Origin: Granulicatella adiacens
GTDB lineage: Bacteria; Bacillota; Bacilli; Lactobacillales; Aerococcaceae
Direction: 5' to 3'
Assembly: GCA_018364485.1 (NCBI GenBank)
Contig: JAGZLX010000061.1
Coordinates: 1-9,429, forward strand
DNA length: 9,429 nt
Shown here one piece after another: positions 1-5,502 of this stretch. The notes beneath the pieces are model-generated. The model was not told the DNA's origin. It did no database searches and saw only the letters and a list, made by a program, of their open reading frames with translations. The translations under genes were made by a program, and so were the position numbers. Each line of letters begins with the position of its first letter. Within the stretch, counting starts at the first letter, position 1.

Positions 1-88
1 TATAGGCCTCTTCACCTTCAGCAATTTGCCAAGTTCCAAAACCAATTTTAGGAATAGCAACCCCATTTGCAAGTGTATATGTTTCCAT
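1..88 (-). CDS. Aldo/keto reductase, N-terminal part only (runs off the left edge)
   Basis: Only the first 29 codons are in the window. They read METYTLANGVAIPKIGFGT and continue WQIAEGEEAY. The pattern of an N-terminal strand, 'G..IP.IGFGTWQI' and then an acidic 'EGEEAY' helix is typical of the NADPH-dependent aldo/keto reductases of the 2,5-diketo-gluconate reductase type, which are cytosolic TIM-barrel enzymes reducing aldehydes and ketones. The ATG at 88 is preceded by GAGGTG with a 6-nt gap (95-100), a good ribosome site that fixes the start. The catalytic Asp, Tyr, Lys and His lie outside the window, so the substrate cannot be judged. The family call rests on the N-terminal motif alone. 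Confidence 0.75.
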   Translation of the reverse strand, partial: METYTLANGVAIPKIGFGTWQIAEGEEAY

Positions 89-110
89 GATTTTCACCTC
101 TTCTTTTTTA

Positions 111-139
111 ATAGTACTATGTTAAAAAAGATAAGGCAA
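111..139 (-). promoter_or_regulatory. Candidate promoter of the aldo/keto reductase gene
   Basis: On the minus strand TTGCCT (134-139) and TACTAT (111-116) are separated by 17 nt. Each matches the sigma-A consensus at 4 of 6 positions. The -10 box lies about 22 nt before the start codon, leaving a short leader that includes the ribosome site. This is a consensus match only. Confidence 0.4.
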
Positions 140-212
140 AAATGCAAAGATTTGCTACGGCCATTATTATGAAAAGTTCCTTACTTCTTTTTCTGCTTCT
201 TCTTAAAGATAA
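140..212. other. Stretch with no recognised gene or site
   Basis: Positions 89-474 hold no intact protein gene. Apart from the reductase promoter, the integrase relic and a terminator, this part is AT-rich and pyrimidine-rich (about 176-204). I recognise neither a gene nor a regulatory element in it. It may be further decayed DNA of the element that left the integrase relic, but the sequence itself does not show that. Confidence 0.4.
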
Positions 213-401
213 CAGCATTTCTTTAAGACTTTACATCCTATTGGCTTCAAATGGCACAAAGAATTTGACCTTGGAGTTATTGCAAAGATTTTAGGTCATA
301 GAGATATTTCAATACTAGTAGAAGTGTATGGACACATCTTAGAAGAGAAAATTTTTGAAGAATTTAATCAAATTAGAGATGTCTGGAAAGATTGCTCATA
401 A
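213..401 (+). pseudogene. C-terminal relic of a tyrosine recombinase (phage or ICE integrase)
   Basis: The plus strand is open from just after a TAA (210-212) to the TAA at 399-401, about 62 codons, with no start codon at its head. It encodes the end of a tyrosine-recombinase catalytic domain: 'VIAKILGHRDIS' (the LGH box, His at 297-299) and 'VEVYGHILEE', where the Tyr at 327-329 occupies the nucleophile position of the usual 'T..Y.H' motif. The segment before it, 'TLHPIGFKWHK', resembles a disrupted form of the usual 'HGFRHTHA' box, so the conserved Arg is not clearly kept. Everything upstream (the core-binding and arm-binding domains) is missing. It is the only plus-strand coding remnant in the window and points towards the 3' end of tRNA-Lys. 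I infer the scar of an element that inserted at this tRNA and later decayed. Confidence 0.75.
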
Positions 402-435
402 AAAACTGTGGGGCAAATTAGTTATAGACAAGCAA

Positions 436-461
436 AAAAGCCTTGGAAAACCAAGGCTTTT
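436..461 (-). terminator. Intrinsic terminator behind tRNA-Lys
   Basis: AAAAGCCTTGG and CCAAGGCTTTT form a perfect 11-bp stem around an AAAA loop (TTTT on the minus strand). On the minus strand a T-run follows directly, 14 nt beyond the 3' end of the tRNA, so it should end the tRNA transcript. The plus strand also has a five-T run, so the hairpin could stop transcription from the integrase relic too. Confidence 0.85.
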
Positions 462-474
462 TGCGTATAATATA

Positions 475-547
475 TGCCCCCTACAGGGCTCGAACCTGTG
501 ACCCATAGATTAAGAGTCTACTGCTCTACCAACTGAGCTAAGGAGGC
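475..547 (-). tRNA. tRNA-Lys, anticodon CTT
   Basis: The 73-nt sequence folds as a full cloverleaf. The acceptor stem is GCCTCCT with AGGGGGC (one T-G pair), and the discriminator base is A. The D-arm is GCTC-GAGC, the anticodon stem GTAGA-TCTAT around loop CTCTTAA, and the T-arm ACAGG-TTCGAGC-CCTGT. The anticodon CTT (512-514) reads AAG, giving lysine. The 3' CCA is not encoded, so it must be added after transcription. The gene has its own promoter (571-599) and terminator (436-461) and therefore seems to be transcribed alone. Its 3' end faces the integrase relic, a common arrangement when a tRNA has served as an attachment site. Confidence 0.95.
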
Positions 548-570
548 ATTTGTACTTAAGGTACTAAATT

Positions 571-599
571 AGTATACTACCATCCCCATGGTAAATCAA
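571..599 (-). promoter_or_regulatory. Promoter of tRNA-Lys
   Basis: On the minus strand TTGATT (594-599) is followed by exactly 17 nt and TATACT (571-576). Both boxes are close to the sigma-A consensus. The -10 box lies 23 nt before the first tRNA base, which would give a 5' leader of roughly 15-17 nt. The spacer is almost filled by an inverted repeat (578-593). Confidence 0.75.
578..593. repeat. Inverted repeat inside the tRNA promoter spacer
   Basis: TACCAT-CCCC-ATGGTA is a perfect 6-bp inverted repeat with a 4-nt centre. It fills 16 of the 17 nt between the -35 and -10 boxes of the tRNA-Lys promoter. It could be an operator, a small hairpin or chance; nothing else in the window identifies a regulator. 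Confidence 0.5.
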
Positions 600-601
600 G
601 G

Positions 602-620
602 GAATTTTCTCGAGAAATTC
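602..620. repeat. Palindrome centred on CTCGAG upstream of the tRNA promoter
   Basis: Positions 606-617 read TTTCTCGAGAAA, a perfect 12-nt palindrome. With a one-base bulge the arms extend to GAATT and AATTC (602-620). It lies between the mazF terminator and the -35 box of the tRNA-Lys promoter. It has no known role; it could be an operator or a weak hairpin backing up the terminator. Confidence 0.4.
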
Positions 621-639
621 TCCGTTTAAAACAAAAATT

Positions 640-665
640 GTCCTCTAAAGTTTTCTTTAGAGGAC
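640..665 (-). terminator. Intrinsic terminator of the acpS-alr-mazF operon
   Basis: GTCCTCTAAAG and CTTTAGAGGAC form a perfect 11-bp stem with a 4-nt loop, starting 5 nt beyond the mazF stop codon. On the minus strand it is followed by CAATTTTTGTTTT, a T-rich tail. It ends the operon and isolates it from the tRNA-Lys gene. Confidence 0.85.
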
Positions 666-670
666 TGTTT

Positions 671-1021
671 TTATTCTAACCCCAGACTCACTTTGAGTCC
701 TGCATCAATGATTTTCATAAAGTCATTATCGACGGTCGTAATCTTTTCAAGAATACGGACTTTATCAATCGTCCGTAATTGCTCGAGTAAGACGACAGAG
801 TCACGTTCGAACCCGAATTGGTCTTTTTTGATTTCAATATGCGTTGGAATATTGGCCTTTGTATGTTTGGCGGTAATCGCCGCTACAATGACTGTTGTAC
901 TAAAGTGATTTCCTACATCATTTTGCACGATGAGGACAGGGCGTTTTCCCCCTTGTTCACTTCCAACAACTGGCGATAAGTCCGCAAGACACACATCGCC
1001 TCTTACAATCTTATCAATCAT
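671..1021 (-). CDS. mazF: MazF/NdoA-family mRNA endoribonuclease (toxin), no antitoxin gene beside it
   Basis: This 116-residue protein has the full length and layout of the Bacillus NdoA (MazF) toxin, a cytosolic sequence-specific RNase of the CcdB/PemK fold that cuts single-stranded mRNA. The family blocks are all present: 'VRGDVCLADLSPVVGSEQGG' (7-25), 'KRPVLIVQND' (26-35), 'VIVAAIT' (44-50) and 'FGFERDSVVLLEQLRTIDK' (69-87). Arg27 and Thr50 align with catalytic Arg25 and Thr48 of NdoA, so the enzyme looks active. Its ATG overlaps the end of alr by 8 nt, which suggests translational coupling, and a terminator follows the stop. In Bacillus an antitoxin gene (ndoAI) lies between alr and the toxin. 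Here the overlap leaves no room for one, and none lies downstream. Inhibition must come from elsewhere, or the protein has a different regulation. Confidence 0.93.
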   Translation of the reverse strand: MIDKIVRGDVCLADLSPVVGSEQGGKRPVLIVQNDVGNHFSTTVIVAAITAKHTKANIPTHIEIKKDQFGFERDSVVLLEQLRTIDKVRILEKITTVDNDFMKIIDAGLKVSLGLE

Positions 1022-2129
1022 TCATATACACCCGTTTCACGCGGTCTGAAATAATGCAAAGCACTTCATAGGCAATCGTCTCTGAACGCTTCGCTAATTC
1101 AATCGCGGTAATTTCTTCGTCTCCATCTTTTCCAAGGAGCGTCACCGTTGTGCCTACTGGAAATTCATGCGGTAAGCGAATCATGCACTGATCCATGCAG
1201 ATACGTCCAACAATTGGACAACGAACGCCGTCCACTAAGACATCCCCTTTATTGTAGGCACGGATAAATCCATCCGCATAACCAACTGGAAGTGTCGCTA
1301 CCCATTGTGGTTCGTCTGCTGTATAGGTTGCACCGTAGCTCACTGTATCTCCTGCTTCCAGCTTCTTCACTTTCACCATTTCTGTTTCCCAACGAAGGGC
1401 TGGTGTTAAGGCTGCTTCGTCTTTCAGCGCTAAGTCTCCATTGGAAGGATTAATTCCGTAAATTCCAATGCCATATCGAACAATGGCGCTGTCTCCTGCC
1501 CCATGCCAAAGCGCATAGGCTGAGTTCGAGTAATGCACATGTGCTGGTTTGACGCTTAATTCATCGACCAGACGGTGGAACTTCTCGATTTGTTTGGTTA
1601 ACTGTGTCGTGTCGGCTTCGTCGGCAGTCGCAAAATGCGTGAAAATGCCTTCGAATTCAAACGGGCCATTTTGTAGCACGGCTTCAACCGCTGCTAATTC
1701 TTCCACGTTCACCACACCGATACGTCCCATCCCAGAGTCCACGGCAATATGCACTTTTAACGATGTATCGTTTAAATATTGTGCGGCTTCTGTTAGCCAC
1801 TCTACTGAGTCGACACTCGCAGTGATTTTATTTTCGGCTAAGAGTGCGGCATCTTCAACGCGACTAAGTCCTAGAATTAAAATCGGTTGTGTAAATCCAG
1901 CCTGGCGTAAGCCTAGTCCTTCGTCCACATTCGCCACACAGAAACCTGTAGCTCCAGCTTCTACGGCTGCTTTTGCCACTGGAATCATCCCATGTCCGTA
2001 CGCGTTAGCTTTCACCACGCCATAGAGTTCTTGAGAAGGGCTCAATTTTTCCATCTGCTTTTTAATATTTTGTTTTACAATCGATAAATCCACTACAACT
2101 CGTGTATTACGATGGATTGCTTCTAACAT
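1014..2129 (-). CDS. alr: Alanine racemase
   Basis: This PLP enzyme interconverts L- and D-alanine in the cytosol, supplying D-Ala for peptidoglycan and teichoic-acid alanylation. Its 371 residues match the usual family length. The N-terminal PLP barrel carries 'GVVKANAYGHG', with the PLP-binding Lys at 40. 'DSGMGRIG' (131-138) and 'HYSNSAY' (199-205) follow. The C-terminal beta domain has 'VSYGATY', with the second catalytic base Tyr265, and 'GRICMDQ' (308-314). 'ETIAYEVLC' replaces the common 'TINYEVLC', a mild variation. The ATG follows AAGGA at a rather long spacing of about 11 nt, and no other in-frame start lies nearby. The gene sits 17 nt behind acpS and overlaps mazF, so the three are almost surely co-transcribed. 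Confidence 0.96.
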   Translation of the reverse strand: MLEAIHRNTRVVVDLSIVKQNIKKQMEKLSPSQELYGVVKANAYGHGMIPVAKAAVEAGATGFCVANVDEGLGLRQAGFTQPILILGLSRVEDAALLAENKITASVDSVEWLTEAAQYLNDTSLKVHIAVDSGMGRIGVVNVEELAAVEAVLQNGPFEFEGIFTHFATADEADTTQLTKQIEKFHRLVDELSVKPAHVHYSNSAYALWHGAGDSAIVRYGIGIYGINPSNGDLALKDEAALTPALRWETEMVKVKKLEAGDTVSYGATYTADEPQWVATLPVGYADGFIRAYNKGDVLVDGVRCPIVGRICMDQCMIRLPHEFPVGTTVTLLGKDGDEEITAIELAKRSETIAYEVLCIISDRVKRVYMND

Positions 2130-2146
2130 TATTGGTTCATTCCTTT

Positions 2147-2509
2147 TTATTCGTTGGATTCTAATACGACGACGGCATATGCATCATGGTTTGTATGCGT
2201 AATGGTGACCCATGTTTTGTGGTCATACCGTTTGCACACAAGGACTGGTTTTCCAGACGCATCATTTAAGACTTCGATATCTTGGAAAGATACGTGTTGT
2301 CCAATTCCTGTTCCCAATGCTTTTGCGTAGGCTTCCTTGGCCGCAAAACGTCCAGCGAGAAACTCCACTTTTCGCTTCGTTGGAAGACTATTATATTTCT
2401 CAAGTTCTGCTGGAGTCAGCACTTTTTGTAAAAAAGTCTTCGGTTCTGCCACGATTTTTTCAATGCGTGAAAGTTCCACTGCATCCATTCCAAGTCCTGT
2501 AATCGCCAT
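2147..2509 (-). CDS. acpS: Holo-[acyl-carrier-protein] synthase (4'-phosphopantetheinyl transferase)
   Basis: AcpS moves the 4'-phosphopantetheine arm from coenzyme A to a serine of acyl carrier protein, making it active for fatty acid synthesis. The 120-residue length is standard for the small trimeric type. 'GLGMDAVELSRIEK' (5-18) contains the metal ligand Asp9, and 'FLAGRFAAKEAYAKALGTG' (50-68) contains Glu59 of the second metal site and the CoA-binding basic residues. The ATG has AAAGGAG upstream (2516-2522) at a 6-7 nt gap. A good promoter precedes it, and alr follows after 17 nt, as in Bacillus and other Firmicutes, where acpS heads the alr cluster. Confidence 0.95.
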   Translation of the reverse strand: MAITGLGMDAVELSRIEKIVAEPKTFLQKVLTPAELEKYNSLPTKRKVEFLAGRFAAKEAYAKALGTGIGQHVSFQDIEVLNDASGKPVLVCKRYDHKTWVTITHTNHDAYAVVVLESNE

Positions 2510-2540
2510 TGTCGTCTCCTTTAACGTATTTCATTTCTTC

Positions 2541-2569
2541 ATTTTATCAAAATAATGACCATTTGTCAG
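2541..2569 (-). promoter_or_regulatory. Promoter of the acpS-alr-mazF operon
   Basis: On the minus strand CTGACA (2564-2569) and TAAAAT (2541-2546) are 17 nt apart, each 5 of 6 to consensus. The -10 box is about 31 nt before the acpS start. The promoter begins only about 15 nt after the nrdG stop, and I see no terminator between them, so some read-through from nrdDG is possible. Confidence 0.7.
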
Positions 2570-2584
2570 AAATTTTATCGTTTC

Positions 2585-3148
2585 TTATGATTCCCAGAGG
2601 CCTTTCCATAAAATAACTTCCCCAACCGCAAGAGATGCCTGCACATCGATAATGCGCTGATTGCTAGAGCCTCGAAATTGCAAGGTCAAATCCTTCTTGG
2701 CAAGTTCAAATCGTCCATCAACTAAAATATCAATCAAGCGGAGTAATTCCAGCTTATCCTCTGTTTCTTGCATCAATTCTTCCCAAGTATATCCTGTCCA
2801 CGACCATACGTCTTTGGTGTGCCCGTATGCTTGTCTGAGAGCCTTTACTAGAGAAAGGCAGACACCCGTATTTAAAAACGGCTCGCCTCCAAGAAGTGTT
2901 AAACCCTGACAATACGAAGCACCCACATCTTCAACGATTTGTGCTTCGAGTTCCTTTGTATACGGAATGCCGTAGTTGAAATTTTGCGCGATAACGTTAT
3001 AACACCCTTCACAGGCAAAAAGGCAGCCGCTCACATACAGCGAGCAGCGTACCCCTTCCCCATCAACAAAATTATACGGTTTATAGCTCGCAATCTTCCC
3101 CTGGGAATACTGCTGGCTGGTCCATTCTTTTGGCTTCGGGTTATTCAT
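2585..3148 (-). CDS. nrdG: Anaerobic ribonucleotide reductase activating protein (radical SAM)
   Basis: NrdG uses a [4Fe-4S] cluster and S-adenosylmethionine to place the glycyl radical on NrdD under anoxic conditions. The protein has 187 residues. The cluster motif is 'SGCLFACEGCYN', with Cys42, Cys46 and Cys49 in the CX3CX2C spacing of radical SAM enzymes, preceded by 'NFVDGEGVRCSLYVSG' (26-41), typical of NrdG. The SAM-binding 'LLGGEP' (85-90) follows. Its ATG overlaps the 3' end of nrdD by 8 nt, so the activase is translated from the same message as its substrate. The ribosome site falls inside the last nrdD codons. Confidence 0.95.
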   Translation of the reverse strand: MNNPKPKEWTSQQYSQGKIASYKPYNFVDGEGVRCSLYVSGCLFACEGCYNVIAQNFNYGIPYTKELEAQIVEDVGASYCQGLTLLGGEPFLNTGVCLSLVKALRQAYGHTKDVWSWTGYTWEELMQETEDKLELLRLIDILVDGRFELAKKDLTLQFRGSSNQRIIDVQASLAVGEVILWKGLWES

Positions 3149-5339
3149 CCTCCGTCACCCCAAGCGCATAGCGTTCCTTGAGTTTTGGCATATGTTTTAC
3201 ACGCGAAGAAATTTCCACGTGACGACCATGCACCATCGGACGTGCTTGAGGATTACCAAGATAACCACAAGTTCGTTTCACCACATCACACGTTTGCGGA
3301 TCATGGTTCTTACATTGTGGACATTCGAATCCTTTAGCCGTTGGAGTAAATTCGCCGTCAAAACCACACTTATAGCAGTGGTCGATTGGCGTATTCGTTC
3401 CAAGGTATCCGACTTTGTCATAGGCAAAATCCCACACGGCTTCCAGCGCCTTCGGATTTTGACGAAGCACTGGATATTCGCAGTAATGGATGAAACCACC
3501 TGAAGAATACACAGGATAATCTTTTTCGAAGTCAATCTTTTCAAATGGCGTTGGATTTTTACGCACATCATAATGGAAACTATTCGTGTAGTATTCCTTC
3601 TCGGTAATATCGGACACGAGACCGAATTTTTCAATATCGAGCTTGCAGAAACGGTCGGTCAAACTTTCACTTGGAGTCGCATAGACGCTGAAATGATAGC
3701 CATATTCGTCGCCCCATGCATCCGTATGTGCCTTCAATGACTTCACGATTTCTAAAGTAAAGGCCTTGGCTTCAGGGTTCGTTTCCCAAGCAGGACCAAA
3801 GAAGGCCGTTGCGGCTTCATAAAGACCAATATAGCCAAGAGAAACCGTCGCACGTTTGTTTCTAAATAGAACGTCAACTTCTTCACCATCCTTCAAACGT
3901 TGGCCAAATGCGCCGTAATGATACAAGACTGGCGCATTGTCGCGAGTGGCTTCCTTACAACGTTCCACACGGTAGACGAGTGCATCTTTACAAATCGCGA
4001 GTTTTTCCTCAAAAATCTCCCAAAACTTTTGAAGAGATCCGTCTGCTTCAAGCGCAATACGAGGAATATTAAGAGTCACAACCCCTAAGTTCATTCGTCC
4101 ATCGTTCACTTCTTGGCCGTTTTCGTCCTTCCATCCTTGTAAGAATGAACGGCATCCCATCGGCACCTTGAAACTTCCCGTTAAACGAACGATTTGGTCA
4201 TAGCTCAACACGTCTGGATACATTCGTTTTGTCGCACATTCCAACGCCAATTGCTTCACGTCATAGTTTGGGTCGTTTTCTTCCAAGTTCACGCCACGTT
4301 TCAACGTAAAAACGAGTTTTGGGAAAATAGCAGTTCGTTTTTCTTTGCCAATTCCCTCCATACGCACTTGCAAGATGGCCTTTTGAATACAACGTTCAAA
4401 GTGATTTGTCCCAAGTCCAAATCCAAGTGTGGTAAATGGCGTTTGTCCTTGGGATGTATAGAGCGTGTTGATTTCATATTCTAAGGATTGCATCGCATCA
4501 TAAATATCTTTTTCCGTCCTCTTCATCGCATACGCTTCTTGACGGTCTTCTCCTTCAATCCATTCTTTTGCATCTGCTAAATGCTTTTCGTAGTTCTTGG
4601 CTGCATAAAGTGCTAGTAACTCATCCACACGGTTAGCAGAACACCCACCATACTGACTACTCGCCACATTGGCGATAATCTGCGCCATTTGTGCGGTAGC
4701 TGTTTGGATGGATTTAGGAGATTCCACTTCTGCATTTCCAATTTTAAAACCGAGCCCTAGCATGTGCTCGAAGTCAATTAAGCAACAGTTCGTGAGCGGC
4801 ATATATGGATGATAGTCCAAGTCGTGATAATGGATGTCGCCTTTTAAATGCGCATTGGCCACGTGCGGCGGAAGCATCTTCAAGCCGATAATCTTCCCAA
4901 CCGTCCCAGCCGTTAAGTCGCGCTGTGTATTAAAAACTTTGCTATCTTTATTCGCGTTCTCGTTGACGACGCTGGCTTCTTTATTCGTTAATCGTGAGAG
5001 CGCCCATTGGAAATCCAACTGATTCTTACGGCGTAAATCACGATCTACACGGTAAGCAATATACTCTTGTGCAAGCTCTGATTCTCCATCTTCAATCAGT
5101 AAATGTTCAATGATATTTTGAATTTCATAAATCTCAATCGTGTCGTTAAAGCGTCTTGAAATCTCCGCGAGGACATCCTCTACGATGCGACCAAGCACTT
5201 CCATCCGCTCGTCGCTTAATTCACCATTCAATCCGATTTCCGCTTTTTCAATCGCACGTTGAATTTTTTCCTTTTGAAATTCGACTTGTCGGCCATCCCT
5301 CTTCGTGACCGATAACGCTGTTAATGTCTCTACACTCAT
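3141..5339 (-). CDS. nrdD: Anaerobic (class III) ribonucleoside-triphosphate reductase, catalytic subunit
   Basis: NrdD reduces ribonucleoside triphosphates to dNTPs during anaerobic growth, using an oxygen-sensitive glycyl radical made by NrdG. I prefer the ATG at 5339 (732 residues), which is 7 nt behind AAGGAGG; an in-frame GTG one codon upstream (5342) is only 4 nt from it. Numbering from that ATG, an ATP-cone allosteric domain covers about 8-100 ('VTKRDGRQVEF'). 'LTNCCLID' (182-189) and 'PMGCRSFL' (393-400, Cys396) contain the conserved active-site cysteine regions. A zinc site follows, with CX2C pairs at 655/658 and 673/676. The C-terminal glycyl-radical box 'RTCGYLGNPQARP' has Gly692 as the expected radical site. 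All key residues are present. The upstream region carries two NrdR boxes. Confidence 0.96.
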   Translation of the reverse strand: MSVETLTALSVTKRDGRQVEFQKEKIQRAIEKAEIGLNGELSDERMEVLGRIVEDVLAEISRRFNDTIEIYEIQNIIEHLLIEDGESELAQEYIAYRVDRDLRRKNQLDFQWALSRLTNKEASVVNENANKDSKVFNTQRDLTAGTVGKIIGLKMLPPHVANAHLKGDIHYHDLDYHPYMPLTNCCLIDFEHMLGLGFKIGNAEVESPKSIQTATAQMAQIIANVASSQYGGCSANRVDELLALYAAKNYEKHLADAKEWIEGEDRQEAYAMKRTEKDIYDAMQSLEYEINTLYTSQGQTPFTTLGFGLGTNHFERCIQKAILQVRMEGIGKEKRTAIFPKLVFTLKRGVNLEENDPNYDVKQLALECATKRMYPDVLSYDQIVRLTGSFKVPMGCRSFLQGWKDENGQEVNDGRMNLGVVTLNIPRIALEADGSLQKFWEIFEEKLAICKDALVYRVERCKEATRDNAPVLYHYGAFGQRLKDGEEVDVLFRNKRATVSLGYIGLYEAATAFFGPAWETNPEAKAFTLEIVKSLKAHTDAWGDEYGYHFSVYATPSESLTDRFCKLDIEKFGLVSDITEKEYYTNSFHYDVRKNPTPFEKIDFEKDYPVYSSGGFIHYCEYPVLRQNPKALEAVWDFAYDKVGYLGTNTPIDHCYKCGFDGEFTPTAKGFECPQCKNHDPQTCDVVKRTCGYLGNPQARPMVHGRHVEISSRVKHMPKLKERYALGVTEDE

Positions 5340-5403
5340 CACGATTCCTCCTTAAACTCTAGTCCTTATTTTAGCACTCAAAAAATAAAAATCAACCCCT
5401 AAA

Positions 5404-5419
5404 ACACAATATATTGTGT
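5404..5419. promoter_or_regulatory. NrdR box, promoter-proximal copy
   Basis: ACACAATATATTGTGT is a perfect 16-nt palindrome that fits the known NrdR box (aCACwATATwtwGTGt type). The symmetry extends to 26 nt (5399-5424). On the minus strand it lies at or just after the expected nrdD transcription start. NrdR is the ATP/dATP-sensing repressor of ribonucleotide reductase genes. Confidence 0.88.
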
Positions 5420-5428
5420 TTTAGAATC

Positions 5429-5458
5429 GTTATAATTTACAATATATAGTGTTCAGAA
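5429..5458 (-). promoter_or_regulatory. Candidate promoter of nrdD-nrdG
   Basis: On the minus strand TATAAC (5429-5434, 5 of 6) has a weak TTCTGA (5453-5458) 18 nt upstream. The predicted start near 5422 gives a leader of about 80 nt. The distal NrdR box lies inside the spacer and the proximal box covers the start region, the geometry expected for repression. Confidence 0.5.
5437..5452. promoter_or_regulatory. NrdR box, distal copy
   Basis: TTACAATATATAGTGT matches the NrdR box less perfectly than its partner: the left end reads TTAC instead of ACAC. The centres of the two boxes are 33 bp apart, about three helical turns, so both lie on one face of the DNA as is usual for paired NrdR sites. 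Confidence 0.82.
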
Positions 5459-5462
5459 CTAC

Positions 5463-5493
5463 AAAAAACTCTCTGACAAATCTGTCAGAGAGT
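5463..5493 (-). terminator. Intrinsic terminator of the NahK-like kinase gene
   Basis: The arms 5468-5478 and 5483-5493 form a perfect 11-bp stem (ACTCTCTGACA with its complement) around a 4-nt loop. On the minus strand a run of T (5463-5468) follows. It starts 9 nt after the kinase stop codon and separates the kinase transcript from the nrdD promoter. Confidence 0.85.
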
Positions 5494-5502
5494 CTGAATT
5501 TC

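Noticed and set aside
169..294. A short plus-strand ORF, MKSSLLLFLLLL..., overlapping the integrase relic
   Set aside because: It has no ribosome site, and its leucine-rich start comes from a CTT/TTT-rich stretch. The other frame holds the recognisable integrase motifs.
1549..2025. A 158-codon open frame on the plus strand opposite alr
   Set aside because: It is antisense to well-conserved alr codons, has a Ser/Thr/Pro-rich composition typical of a shadow frame, and matches no family I know.
2115..2140. A three-codon ORF (ATG AAC CAA TAA) overlapping the alr start
   Set aside because: It is tiny and sits directly against the ribosome site, so it is most likely chance. It does coincide with the long spacing of the alr start.
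3278..3634. A 118-codon minus-strand frame inside nrdD
   Set aside because: It lies in another frame of the nrdD zinc and C-terminal region, where nrdD carries every conserved motif. It is a shadow.
5371..5379. TTAGCACTC, the left arm of the HrcA CIRCE operator
   Set aside because: The matching GAGTGCTAA arm is absent at the 9-nt spacing, so this is a chance half-site.
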